This document shows positions 24,859-36,226 of a DNA stretch of 64,000 nt, in pieces. Positions within the stretch are counted from its first letter, which is position 1, and each line of letters starts with the position of its first letter. Position numbers and translations under genes: made by a program. The stretch comes from Glebionis coronaria (Eukaryota; Streptophyta; Magnoliopsida; Asterales; Asteraceae), in contig CM046877.1 in NCBI GenBank assembly GCA_025667525.1, positions 622,998,262 to 623,062,261 of the forward strand. The letters run 5' to 3'. The notes under the pieces were generated by a model, which worked only from the letters and a program-made list of their open reading frames with translations, did no database searches and was not told the origin of the DNA.

Positions 24859-24873
24859 CAAGCTCTGATACCA
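24859..24873 (-). other. Primer-binding site (initiator tRNA-Met type)
   Basis: TGGTATCAGAGCTTG lies two bases inside the 5' LTR. It is complementary in type to the 3' end of plant initiator tRNA-Met, as used by many Copia elements. Confidence 0.8.
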
Positions 24874-24875
24874 CT

Positions 24876-25545
24876 TATTGAGTCTTAGGATCTAGACTCA
24901 TCTGGGATATATAACAATGATCGTAATAAGCACAGCGGAACATAAAGAACACAATCAAAGTTATGAACAAGGCTTTCTTATTCATAAAATACTAATAAGC
25001 TACTACTACTCCTGGTGCCTAATAGGCTTGACACCAGGAGAACGCACACACACCTTTAGTTTACATTGTATATGAATCAGTGAATAACTATGTGTGCCTA
25101 ACCCTCTTTATATAATAGAGGTACTAGGGTTACATCACAACCCTAACTTACTATAGAAGCTAACTATTTGCTATTAGGTCATTCATCTTCTTTTGTCATA
25201 TTAACTCATCTAGGATATATAACAATGATTGTAATGCACAGCGGAACATAATAACAAACACAATAAAAGTTATGAACAAGGCTTTCTTATTCATAAACTG
25301 CTTACTAATAAGCTACTAACTACCACTCCTGGTGCCTTATAGGCTTGACACCAGGAGGTACGCATACACACCTATGGTTTACATTGTGTAGGAATGAGTG
25401 AATAACCATGTGTGCCTAACCCTATTTATATAATAGAGGTACTAGGGTTACATCACAACCCTAGCTTACTATAGAAGCTAACTATTTGCTATTAGGTCCT
25501 TCATCTTCTTTTGTCATATCAACTCAAGATATATAAGTCCCAACA
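24876..25545 (-). repeat. 5' LTR of the nested element, present as a partial dimer
   Basis: 670 bp instead of 345. A first copy (24876 to about 25206) breaks off after ATTAACTCA and is followed directly by a second partial copy starting at TCTAGGATATATAAC and running to CCCAACA at 25545. The outer terminal TG has become TA at 24876-24877. This looks like unequal exchange or template switching between LTRs at a shared ACTCA. Confidence 0.82.
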
Positions 25546-25550
25546 CTATT

Positions 25551-27035
25551 TGAGAAAATTTCGGCAGCATTTCCCCTCCACTCCCCAAATATGTGTTTAA
25601 AGACATATTCATAGGAGTAAAGGAGAAACACTGTCGAAATCATCTCAAATAATAAACCAATTATACGCATTCATATCCTAAATGAGACAAAACATCAAAA
25701 AGCAGTCCCAAACAGGGGACTTTCCGCAATTAATTCCTAATAAATTAATTTCGGACGGGTTTTCTATAGGTTGATTAACTTCGGACGAGAATTTTCCCAA
25801 ATTAATCGATAAATCCTAAAACATTCCTATAGTTATTTACTACAAAAGACTAACAATCATTATCATATATATAATATAATAAACATATGCATAATATTAT
25901 TTACACACCTCGGTCATGGCTGAAATAAACAAAGATAGAAAGATAGAAAAAGAGGTCCGGATGAGGAAGTTGTCCCGACTGTCCTGGTGCTAACCAAACA
26001 CAAACATAAAAAAAACATCATAAATTAGTTTGTTTCCCATATTTTATATAATTTGAAACAAACACCACCACAACGATTTCAAAAAAAAAATTACCTTTTT
26101 TCGGCTGTGACTCGGGTCTAGGTTCTCAGCTCGGGACCCCCGCTAACTCGGCTGTGACTCGGGTCTCGGCTACGACAAACATATAAAAAAAAATTAAACT
26201 TGTGCCTATATAAGCTGAAATCCATTAAGCGTAAATCAATTAAGCCCTAAATATAATCCGAAATCATAAGCTTAAATATAATCTGAAATCAACTAATAAG
26301 CACATATCGTGATAAGCTTATCGAAACAAACACACTTTTCAAACACACCTTTCAAACAGGTGACTCGGATCTCGGTTCTCGGCTACGACTCGGTTTCCCT
26401 CTAACTCGGCTGTGACTCGGGTCTCGGCTATGACAAACATAAAAAAAATCAAACTTGTGCCTTACATAAAGAAAATACATTGCTTTCTTATGTATAAGCT
26501 GAAATCAAATAAGCTCATATTTCCCAAAATCAAATAAGCTCACAAACAAACACCCACCTTGGTGGTGCTTTTGCTGTCACGATGGTGGTGGTGGCTTCTG
26601 CTACTTCCGACAGTGGTGGTGGCTACTGCTGCCGTGGCAGTGGTGGTGGTTTCTAGCCAACAAACTTAAACATAATTAGCAAAATTAAACATAATTAAAA
26701 ATTAAACAAAATCAAACCAAATCATTTACCTTTAAGTAGATAAACAATCCGAAATTAAGAAGGATTAATTGTGCTCGTGTGCGAGTGTAGTGGGTCGGAT
26801 TGGTGGTGTGGTGGGTCGGATTGATGGTGGTGGTGGTGGGTTGGATGATTGATGGTGGTGGTGGGTTGGATGATTGATGGTGGTAGTGGGTTGGATGATT
26901 GATTGGTGGTGGTGGGTTGGATGGTGGTTATGGTGATGGTGGTTATGTTGTTGTTGCTCGATCGTCGTCCTAGTTTTTTTTTCACAGTGAATGAGTTAAC
27001 AAAGGATAAGATACCTGATCTATATCGTCACGTAG
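25551..27035. other. Right part of the CACTA element upstream of TNPD
   Basis: No gene supported. It contains two copies of a GCTGTGACTCGGGTCTCGGCTA-type block (about 26105-26170 and 26345-26430) and a GGTGGTGGT/TTGGATGATTGATGG low-complexity stretch (26580-26950). The His/Thr-rich minus-strand frame at 26755-26985 is a reading of that repeat. By position this would be 5' leader or promoter sequence of the transposase genes. Confidence 0.5.
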
Positions 27036-27039
27036 GGAC

Positions 27040-27335
27040 GAACTCCTCTTTTTAATTTAGAGACGACATGGTCGTCCCTAAGTTTATTATAAATATATTT
27101 TTTTTGATATTTTAATGCTTAGGGACGACTATCCTTTGAAACTTAGGGACGACTTAGTCGTCCCTAAAATTTGGGGACTACCAAGTCGTCCCTAAGTACA
27201 TACCCGGAAAACTAAACCCCATAGCGGGTTATTCAAATTTTCGTCAAAATTTCCAAAAAATTGCTAAGTGTTGGAGGGTTTTTTTAGGGACGACTTTTCT
27301 ATAATATTTAGGGACGACCAAGTCGTCCCTAAGTG
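27040..27335. repeat. Right subterminal repeats of the CACTA element
   Basis: Seven or so GGGACGAC/GTCGTCCC sites, several as palindromes (TTAGGGACGACTTAGTCGTCCC at about 27150 and GGGACGACCAAGTCGTCCC at about 27312). They are the inverted counterparts of the left array and define the other end of the element. Confidence 0.75.
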
Positions 27336-27464
27336 TTTTTCATATATTATTTGCATTACACCTTTTATGTAATAAAACTAATAATAAAAGTTAATAATAA
27401 AAATCAATAATTATTATTAAAATATACGTTCTACTTAGTTTGCAATAATAACAATTGAGAAATA

Positions 27465-28557
27465 CTGATGAGTCGATAGGCTAGGGTTATACGTTAGAGG
27501 TTCAACTAATGAGTCAATATGCTACGGTTATACGTTAGAGGTTCAACTGATGAGTCGATATGTTAGGGTTATACGTTATAGGTTCAACTAATGAGTCGAT
27601 ATGTTATGGTTATACGCTAGAGGTTCAACTGATGAGTCGATATGCTAGGGTTATACGTTAGAGGTTCAACTGATGAGTCGATATGTTACGGTTATACGTT
27701 AGAAGTTTAACTGATGAGTCGATATGTTACGGTTATACGTTGGGGGTTCAACTGATGAGTCGCTATGTTACGATTATACGTTAGAGGTTCAACTGATGAG
27801 TCAATATGTTACGGTTATACGTTAGAGGTTCAACTGATGAGTCGATATGTTAGGGTTATACGTTATAGGTTCAACTGATGAGTCGATATGTTACGGTTAT
27901 ACGTTAGAGGTTTAACTGATGAGTCGATATGTTATGGTTATACGTTAGAGGTTCAACTGATGAGTCGATATGCTAGGGTTATACGTTAGAGGTTCAACTG
28001 ATGAGTCGATATGTTACGGTTATACGTTAGAGGTTCAACTGATGAGTCGATATGTTACGGTTATACGTTAGAGGTTAAACTGATGAGTCGATATGCTAGG
28101 GTTATAAGTTAGAGGTTCAACTGATGAGTCGATATGCTAGGGTTATACGTTAGAGGTTCAACTGGTGAGTCGATATGTTACGGTTATATGTTAGAGGTTC
28201 AACTGATGAGTCGATATGCTAGGGTTATACGTTAGAGGTTCAACTGATGAGTCGATATGCTAGGGTTATACGTTAGAGGTTCAACTGATGAGTCGATAAG
28301 TTACGGTTATACGTTATAGGTTCAACTGATGAGTCTATATGCTAGGATTATACGTTAGAGGTTCAACTGATGAGTCGATATGTTACGGTTATACGTTAGA
28401 GGTTCAACTGATGAGTCGATATGTTACGGGTATACGTTATAGGTTCAACTGATGAGTCGATATGTTACGGTTATAGGTTAGAGGTTCAACTGATGAGTCG
28501 ATATATTACGGTTATACGTTAGAGGTTCAACTGATGAGTCGATATGCTAGGGTTATT
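27465..28557. repeat. 41-bp minisatellite, 26 full units and one cut unit
   Basis: The unit is CTGATGAGTCGATATG(C/T)TA(G/C)GG followed by TTATACGTTAGAGGTTCAA. Unit starts fall every 41 bp from 27465 to 28531 with no insertion or deletion. The 27th unit is cut after 27 bp by the LTR starting at 28559. Units fall mainly into CTAGGG and TTACGG types, and the order TTATGG-CTAGGG-TTACGG-TTACGG occurs twice (units 4-7 and 12-15), so blocks of units were copied together. No function is evident. Confidence 0.95.
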
Positions 28558-28558
28558 A

Positions 28559-29136
28559 TGACATATAGTCCCTAGTCGGGCTGGATAGTCCGACTCACGG
28601 GTACTACTCGTATCCATCGCGAATGGATTAAAACTTATGTGACGTGCACACAACCCAGGAGGCCCGTTGGGTCGTTGTCGCACATACGATTCATTGCTTA
28701 AACCGTGTCCTCGTCGCACTGCGACAGGATCAAGCAAGAATATAATCTATCATATAGATATATTCGCCTAAGGGAAAGAGATATACACTTACCTTAATTA
28801 TGCGATAAGGATCAAACTATTTTGAGTCATTATCTCTTCCTTAGGCCACAAGAACAGGGAGCCTAGCCTGGACTCTCTCGGGTATAAATGGAACCCCCAT
28901 GGTTCCACAAAGGTACGATACACACAATACCCTAAACACTATACACTCAAATTGATTACTTACTCTCACGCCGGAGTCTAATCGTGGGTCACAAACCCAC
29001 GGTAAGCCTAACGGTGTCTGTTTAGTGCGCAGGGTCCTCAAAGCAAGTTTCAATTGATGCAAGAGCCGGAGTCCACAAGACCCCGAATTAAGCCTAATTC
29101 GGGTCAAGCTCGGTCCATCCAACTTTTGTATCAACA
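28559..29136 (+). repeat. 5' LTR of the plus-strand Tat-type element
   Basis: 578 bp from TGACATATAGTCCC to TTTTGTATCAACA. It resembles, in reverse orientation, the 584-bp LTR at 38439-39022. The shared ends and the ACTCACGCCGGAGTCTAATC block make the pairing secure at family level. It inserted into the 27th unit of the 41-bp minisatellite. Confidence 0.82.
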
Positions 29137-29138
29137 AG

Positions 29139-29158
29139 TTGGCACCATCCTTGGGACC
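29139..29158 (+). other. Primer-binding site of the Tat-type element
   Basis: TTGGCACCATCCTTGGGACC starts two bases after the 5' LTR. It has the TTGGC(G/A)CC form usual for Tat-lineage gypsy elements. I did not identify the tRNA. Confidence 0.6.
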
Positions 29159-29179
29159 CTACACTAGGCTCTAAAGTAA

Positions 29180-30970
29180 TGACGAAAAGCGGCGCAAACC
29201 CACCCCACCAAAGGGGGGATCTAAGAAGCCAACAGGTCCAAACTCAAGCTTTGAACCTAATAACTCAGGTCGTGGAGGGAAGGGATTGCAAGTATCTTTC
29301 TCTCCACTAGTCACCTCTACCCCACAAACAGTTGGGGATGCATCATCCTCTTGGGAGATCCCTGATCAAGGCCACAAGGACTCTCTGGACACAAGGGATG
29401 TGATAGACCCGTGAACTGAGACGGAGATTCCCCCCTCGACGAAGCAGAGTATGAGCGACTACATCGTAGAAAACTACGAGGCTTTGGTTCCACTCATGAG
29501 AGCGCAGATGAGGGCGAATCCGACAAGAGATCTTCAGATCAATCTAGACTTCGATAAAGAACTCAAGGCTATGGAAGGGTCAAGACCTAACAAGGAAGCT
29601 AGAAAGGAAAAGAAAAAGAAAGAAAGAACGACAAAGATCCCAACATCTCCTTCGGATGCGCCCCTTTTCGAAGACGCATCGTCCTCAGATAGTTCTGAGA
29701 ACCCAAAAGGAGAGGACGGCTTCATTACACCAGTCAATAACCATCAGCGCACAAGCGTGAAAGACAGATTAGGGCCCGACCCTTCGGGTAGACGGAGCGC
29801 CCTTAATAGATTGAGCCCCTTAGAAAGAGATTCATCTCAGGATCTGCAAGGTCAGGAAATAAATAGGAGCATTGGAAAGGCGAGCAGAAGGGATTCCTCA
29901 AGCAAAAATTCCTTGGACTCTAACTACATCGATCGCCATCCTCTCCGTAAAAGGTCGCTCTTTCGTCCACTGAGGATTCTGATTCTTCTAATTACGACAG
30001 AAAACACCGCAGGGCGCCCAAAAAACCAAGGACGCGCAGTGAAGATGAGTGGACTCTCCCATGACGACGGGAGAAAGGAAGTGCATTTTTAGAATGCATA
30101 ACTACTTTCAAAGATAACAAAAAGAGACGCATGCCGTCCAATTTCAAAAACTATGACGGTACGACAGATCCAGATGATCACTTAAAAGTTTTCGAATCTC
30201 AAGCAGGGATAGAGCAATGGCCAGAGGCCGTATGGTGCCACATGTTCAACTCAATGCTTATCGGGAACGCCCGAACATGGTTCGACCGCCTTCCGCGAAG
30301 GAGCATTAATGGGTTCGAAGAACTTAGGAGAGCATTCAGAAGAAACTATATGCAACAAAAGAAGTACGACAAAAGCCCTGTCTCACTTGCAAGAGTAAAG
30401 CAGAGGCACAATGAAAGCCTTGAAGACTTCATGGAGCGCTTCAAATCTGAATGCAACCAGATCAAAGATTGCCCGGAAATTCTTAAAATATCTAGATTTC
30501 TTGCGGGCATCACTAACCCGGACCTAATAAAGAAATTGAATGACAGAACCTCATCAATGTTTGACAGGGTAATGAAGAAGGTCCGAGCATTTATTAAGGG
30601 CGAGATCGCAGCATCCGATAGCAGGCAGATGACATCAGGCTATAAATACCAAGACCGGCCCAAGAAACAGTCATATGGGCAAAACATCAGCCGTACTTTG
30701 GACTTCCAAGGCACAACGAAGCAAGGGCGCAATAACAACAATAGAAAGTTTACCCCGCTGCAAAAGACCTCCAGGGAGATATTTTTATCAAAGGGTGCAG
30801 GCTTTCCAAAGCCTAGCCCAATGATGGGACCAGCAGACAAACGGGATAACACAAAGCATTGTGAATACCATGACGATAAAGGACACGCTACTAATGAGTG
30901 CATTCAACTGAAAAGGCATATTGAGAGCCTGGTTAAAGCAGGGAAGTTAAACCACCTGATAAGAGACTAG
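29180..30970 (+). pseudogene. Tat-type gag, broken
   Basis: Capsid/nucleocapsid protein of a Ty3/gypsy element. A probable start lies at 29180 (MTKSGANPPHQRG). The N-terminal part is broken by a stop before 29420 and a frame change; it continues from 29451 with a charged, Lys/Ser-rich region. A frameshift near 29960 precedes the retrotrans_gag core at 30131-30970: NARTWFDRLPRRSINGFEELRRAF is followed by SLEDFMERFKSE at about residues 93-104 of that frame. A knuckle-like CEYHDDKGHATNEC and LVKAGKLNHLIRD end it, both typical of this lineage. It cannot make a full gag because of the shifts. Confidence 0.85.
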
Positions 30971-31039
30971 AGGAAGAGCACGGACACGAAGAAAAGTGAA
31001 GCGAAAAAATAGAAAGATAAGCCCATAACCATTTACACG

Positions 31040-32790
31040 GTGGAAAGGGAAAGATATGTTATGCAAATGAGAACGATCGCAGAATTTTCGCGCGATATGG
31101 AGATAACATTCCCTATTCTTTCAGAACTGGACTATAGAGTCGGGTCATTGACTATTGACATAGCCCTCGGGGACCATGCTATAGAAGGAATGTGCGTCGA
31201 CGGAGGGTCAGCAGCGGACATATTGAACGAACATTGTTTCACACAACTACCATGGGAAGTGAAGAAGGAGCTTAAAGACACCGCACAAATCCTCACAGGG
31301 TTTAACGGTGATAAAACCAGACCACTGGGACACCTCTGCAAATAGATAACTATCAGGGGCACATGTCACTCGACAACGGTGTGGATGGATTTCATGGTTG
31401 TACGATCTCAATCGTCGTACAACGGGATAATTGGACAGCCAGCACTAAAAACACTACGAGCGGTACCTTCCACGGTACATGGTATGTTCAAATTCCCAGT
31501 GCAAGACAGAGTGATCACCATCCGCAACATAGATACGCTCGAAGGGGGTAGCAGCACTTCCAGCCACAGTGCAAAGCGCAACACGGAATCCAGCTCACGA
31601 ATGAAGAGAAGGAGATGTATCTCAGAAGATTCCCATGCTAAAAGCATATTTGTGCGCGAGGGCTCACCGTCGGGGCTCCCATGGGTCCTCTTTGCGACAG
31701 GCTTTGCAAGAAAGGGAGGAACAAATGCAGGTTTTATCCTCACAAATCAGGGTGATATAAAAATTACCTACGCACTGCTGTTTGACTTCTCCATAACTAG
31801 CACGGAAGCAGATTATGAAGCCGTCATAGCAGGTCTAAGATTGGCACTCATAGTGGGCATGAAAAGCCTAGTGGCCTACACATACAACCCTTTGGTGGTG
31901 AGCAGGGTCGCGGGGTCATGCGAGCCACGAGGGCATATACTAATCCAATACACGGAAAAGTGAGGGACATAACCAGGCAGTTCGTGGAGTTTTCTATGCG
32001 AAAAGTTTCAGAATAAAATGACGAAATCTCAGCTGACATGGATCAATTATCAATTTTGAACATGGATAAACCTCCTAGTCACGTGCTAGTTGATTTTATC
32101 TTACACAAAAACATACACGTGAATCTTGAGGCACAAACATGGATGACGCCTATTAAAGAGTTTCTGACACATAATACATTACCAAGCAATGGAAGGAAAG
32201 CTAGGCAAGTGCAAGTGAGAGCTATGCACTTCAAGCTCATCACGGGAACACTGTACATACAATTAAGTAATGGGCGAACACTGTAGTGTCTAGCGACAGA
32301 GTAAGAACGGGCGGTCATGGAAGCTGCACATATAAGGGTATGCCCGTGTGGTCCGATAGTTGTGGTTGATGAGATTACTCGCTCAGAGTATTTTTGGCCA
32401 TTTATGTATAAGGATGTTCGTAAAAGGGTGGCGTGATGTCTAGGATGTCAGACAAACTTGGGTCGTAGGAAAAATCCTAACATGATCACTGGGCCACCCT
32501 CAACAAAAGGCACGAAGGGAAATGGAATCCTCTCGAGACTTGGACATACTATTGGTTATCTGGCCGCCATCGTTCCTTCAGCCAGGATAATTGCTCGCAC
32601 TATGCGACAACAGGATCATGCGAGTGGACTATCGGCAGCGCGAAGCATGCAGCGTCGTGGTAAAGGAAACAACAAAATCTCAAGGTCCAGGATGAACGCG
32701 GATAGCTATGCAAAGTCGGTAGCCAGTCTCGCGAAAATTGACTTGAAAGACAAACAGGATTTTGGACGATATTCTCCTTGAGATGTCGCA
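31040..32790 (+). pseudogene. Tat-type pol remnant: protease, RNase H, integrase scraps; reverse transcriptase deleted
   Basis: Protease at 31040-31345 has the family's CVDGGSAADILNEHCF active-site region; its C-terminal part continues in another frame (YNGIIGQPALKTLRAVPSTV, about 31415). The reverse transcriptase that should follow is missing. The frame goes within about 120 residues to an RNase H of the archaeal-like type (31660-31920: GFILTNQGDIKITYALLF, STEADYEAVIAGLRLAL). The linker to the integrase zinc-binding part is at 32040-32460 (ITGTLYIQLSNGRTL, YFWPFMYKDVRKRV, then CLGCQ), with stops. Beyond 32460 only scrambled frames remain. It is clearly inactive. Confidence 0.78.
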
Positions 32791-32799
32791 TCATTAGCA

Positions 32800-33700
32800 T
32801 AGATCATTCCCTTGGCTATTGACAGCCCCCAATAAAGATCCATGTATTTTTTCTCTTTTTAATGGTTTTAGGATTTCCCCTTGCATGTTCTTTGTTTCAG
32901 CATTTGCAAAAGTGTGAATAAAACACTACGGTTCCTAGCTAGTTCCGCAGTCCAAACTATTTCTTTTTTTATCTTTTATGCATAAGAGTATTTTTTCTTT
33001 TCTGAAACATGTACAATAAAACGTTTCCAGGTGAAATAAGAGGAGTAAGTTTACCCTACTAATTAAACTTGTCACGTAAGAGGGATGCACCCCCAGTGGC
33101 GCCGGATCAGGTATCCTTTGTTAGGAAGCTTATAACAAGACGTTGTTGTAAGTGTAGCATTCCTCATACTTTATGATGGATATGCACAACACACAGTGTG
33201 CACGCCTAACAAACATGTCATTTTCTATGACGTCGCTTATGGTAGTAGTGACAGGTCCACACGTAATGAACTTTCAGCTCACCCATAAGTTCAGAGTCAC
33301 ACATCAACGAATGTACTCATAAACAGGCGTTCACACTCACAATCCCAAGCGTGGGTGTAGAAACCTGGACATATATATATAGGAATAAACATGAACATAG
33401 CGCAGGATGCTATGTGATTACAAACGCACATGTCACTATAAACATTATAAAGTTCTTAGTTTACAAATTAAATGTACAAGGCTACAAGGGAAAGTGTCTT
33501 CTATAGAAGGTCGCTCGCTGACAGTGACCTCTTTAACCTACGATGCGATGGGTTCAGTGATACACGATGTTGTACCCACACCTCCTTCATATACTACAAC
33601 GCGCGCGTTTGATATTCATCGATGGCTGGCAGACTCACCGGTACACCATCAGATCGGATCGGGTGCACTAAACCGAGACCGATGGCAACACCTTTGGTCG
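32800..33700. other. Non-coding stretch between pol remnant and antisense gene
   Basis: No domain recognised. The plus-strand frame at 33407-33874 overlaps the C-terminal end of the antisense gene and is best read as its shadow. Confidence 0.5.
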
Positions 33701-33704
33701 AATT

Positions 33705-36080
33705 CTAGTTCTTTTTTGCAACACGTCTCACATGCTGCTTCAACTTGTCTTCCAATGAAATCATTATCGGCACACCAGCAATATGGACAGGGACTTGTAG
33801 TTGGGAGATATCTAGCTCAGCCATGGCATGAGGATCTTCTTCTGTTTTTTCTGCGGAGTGACTCGCTAGAGTAAGGCCTGCCATGATCACGCTTATGGAC
33901 TAATCTTGATCTTTTTCAATAACATCTATGATAGGTAGAGGGAGGCCTTCTAATCTATCGAATGCGGCGTCAAAGATCTTATGTGCGTACCTAGAATAGA
34001 TTTCGCTACCCTCCGAAGGTCCTATCAATAAATTATCTTTGAAGGCGCGCTCCATGGTGAGGCTTTGTCCTAGTAGCTGTGCAGCATCGAAAGTATCCTT
34101 GATCGCTTTATTAAGGTTGGGTAGCTCCACGGCACCCTTGGCAGCTAGTGGCAGACCATGCTTTATTAACCATTGATTCTCATCATACACTGCTGTGAGG
34201 TACAGATAGAGCTCCTCATCAAAATCCGTACTCATGTACTTCAGAACTTCTGCCTTCTTGGCCATGTCTTTGTGACAGTTGGCAACGAAGTTGTCATAGT
34301 TTGAAGTAAGGGCACTCATACCCTCCTCCAGCTTAGCCATGGCCTAGCGGTTTTCATCCTCTTGCCTTGCGCGAAGGCGGCGCTCTCGACTAATAGACTC
34401 AGATAATGACACCTTCTCTTCCTCTGGGTATTGGATGGATCCGACATTTATACTGGAAACAGTGCGCAAACGTACGAGTTCAACCTTGGCACATACAAAC
34501 TCGTGGTCTTTTTGCTCTGTCGCTTGTTTGATTTTCATGTCCACTTATGCCAGGCGCTCAGACAGATATGACACCTTCTTTTTCAAATGTGAGGCTAATG
34601 TCACTCCCTGCGATGCGACTGTGTCCAACTCAGTCATTAGCATTTCGTAGGACAGATTGCTTAGGAGTTGGGCGCGCCCATGAGGGGTTATATTTTGGTG
34701 GAAGTCCACACATTCGGTTACATTACTCAGTGTGCAGGAGCGCGCCCACTTCCAGGGAGGAAGGCATCTTGTGGATTTCGAGGTGCTAGCGTTAATCTTG
34801 GTCGCTGCAATATGTGGGCTGCAAATTTGACATCCTGCAAGTGTTAGAAAGGGGCTCCTTTGTTCAAAAGACCATAAGGAGCGGAATTGGTATATACCTT
34901 GATGCATGTGTATCTTCACGCGGCCTTGAAAGCATGACCCATGAAGAGGTATCGATGCACGGTCTGGTGTGCGGTGTCCTGCTTCTCTTAGGAATTTGAT
35001 CTTTTGGGGAGCACGACAACCTTTTGTAGCTGGGGACAGGTATGAACTCTTCTGAGGGACCAGAGCGCGACCTGTCCTCGTGGTTCGATTCTTCTGATGA
35101 CGACTCCATGATGCACGACACACTCCGAATGGGAGTGGAATTTAATGTGACTGTCCTCTCGGTACCTCTACTGGTCGTCGGGGAGGGGTACTCCAGCACT
35201 ATGGTGTGTTGACCCAAGCGCCATCCATTAGATAGCACGAATCGTGTGAAGGGTCGAGCGCGGATGGTCGCGGCGCAAGGATGCTCGCGCTTCACAAGCT
35301 ACGTATAAGTTAGCTCTGTAAAAGTGTGAGGAGTATCTGAGTACATATGCATACGCCATTTTGAATTTTAAATCTTTGTAAAAAAGGATTTCTTACCATG
35401 ATTAAAGTCATCAAAGTATTGTGGAAGGTGGTTTGCAGGAAGAGTTGACGTATGACTCAGCCCTAATGCATATAGTAGCGCCTCTAGGTATTCTTGCATT
35501 GGTATCTGATCGGCATTAATTATCTGCGCATCTGCTTCATTATATGTGCCAGAGATAGGGCGGTCATCTTTTATCATAGTGTCGGGGGTGATGAAATCAT
35601 AGTCGAACGAGAATACAACCTTGTCTATCCAGAAAAAACTGTCATTCCATTTCTTCATAGAATCTACCTTTACCTTGTAACATTGTAACTGGCCGGGGCG
35701 TTTCGCGAAGGATATCCACCCGTTTATCCAAGAGGGTCGATAGAAGGCGCGAAACAGATTTATGGTTGGGTCAATATTCTTTAGTAGGCAGTTTATCTCG
35801 AAATTTGAGATCTTCGTCGCGTCGATACAGTGCAACTGTGAGAGGTGTATGTTGTAGTAGCTTAGCACGTATGTTAGAAAACGGCTTAGAGGTATGCGAT
35901 TGTTGGAAAACTCGAAAAACCTGGTGTATACACCAATTTTTCCAGCCGGGAAGCTTCCTATGTGTGCTTGTAGATCTGGTACAGTCGGATGGAGATCTGT
36001 GGGTATATGATACTTGGTAAAAAACTAGAAAGTTCTTGTTCTGATATACGGGAGATCACATCAAATAGTTGTGCCACCAT
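33705..36080 (-). pseudogene. Antisense accessory gene of the Tat-type element ('putative gypsy-type transposon' protein), broken
   Basis: It runs opposite to gag-pol. Probable exons: 36080-35397 (ATG at 36080; donor after AATCATG), about 35310-34898 (donor AG/GTATATA), and from about 34845 leftward to about 33705. Exon 1 encodes the globular domain (FPAGKIGVYTRFFEFSN, RIPLSRFLTYVLSYYNIHLS, NLFRAFYRP). The middle is charged and disordered, and the last exon is helical (MAKLEEGMSALTSNYDNF) with a conserved tail. Breaks: one T missing from a run near 36030, an in-frame TAG at the start of exon 2, and three in-frame stops in the last exon (after SERLA, EDENR and EKDQD). Function is unknown; the family is known only from gypsy elements. 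It parallels the gene at 39675-64000 exon for exon. Confidence 0.72.
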
Positions 36081-36216
36081 TTTTTCTCTTACTTCAGTTG
36101 GGTACAAAGGATAACTGTTTTCTGCTCTGATGATTAGTTCTTGCTGTTTTCAACAATGGTGGAAGGTTTTTTTTTTGAAATGAAAAGGAAGAAGGTTGAA
36201 GGTCTGTCACACTGCA

Positions 36217-36226
36217 TTTATATACA
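36217..36226 (-). promoter_or_regulatory. TATA box of the antisense gene
   Basis: GTATATAAAT on the minus strand, about 140 bp upstream of the antisense ATG at 36080. The equivalent position in the other Tat-type element also has a TATA box (39473). Confidence 0.5.

Larger units (their letters stand above)
22024..25545 (-). mobile_element. Non-autonomous LTR retrotransposon nested in the CACTA element
   Basis: A 3.5-kb element bounded by LTRs beginning TGTTGGGAC and ending CTCAACA on the minus strand. The 5-bp duplication CTATT is on both sides (22019-22023 and 25546-25550). A primer-binding site for initiator Met tRNA and a polypurine tract are present, but the 2.5-kb interior has no gag or pol domain that I can recognise, only short frames. 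LTR style, 5-bp duplication and TGGTATCAGAGC site fit a Copia-like non-autonomous derivative that would need proteins from another element. Confidence 0.88.
15390..27340 (-). mobile_element. CACTA (En/Spm-type) DNA transposon, degenerate, with a nested LTR element
   Basis: The body of a class II CACTA transposon transcribed leftward. TNPD-type transposase lies at 21846-18269 and a TNPA/Ptta-type second gene at 17932-15891. Subterminal arrays of GGGACGAC/GTCGTCCC flank both genes (15398-15610 and 27040-27335). The exact ends are not placed: I could not find a convincing CACTA...TAGTG pair, so borders are the outer limits of the subterminal arrays. A 3.5-kb LTR element (22024-25545) is inserted between TNPD and the right end. 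Both genes carry stops and frameshifts. Confidence 0.85.

Noticed and set aside
26755..26985. His/Thr/Pro-rich 76-residue frame
   Set aside because: It is a translation of a GGTGGT/TGATGG repeat and has no domain; it is probably CACTA leader sequence.
27465..28557. Hammerhead ribozyme or retrozyme, suggested by CTGATGAGTC in every 41-bp unit
   Set aside because: The second core element (GAAA with pairing arms) is absent from the unit on both strands, so no hammerhead can form.
27465..28557. CRISPR-like array
   Set aside because: Units are contiguous and nearly identical with no unique spacers, and the sequence is clearly plant nuclear DNA.
33407..33874. 155-residue plus-strand frame in the Tat element
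   Set aside because: It overlaps the conserved C-terminal end of the antisense gene on the other strand and has no recognisable motif.
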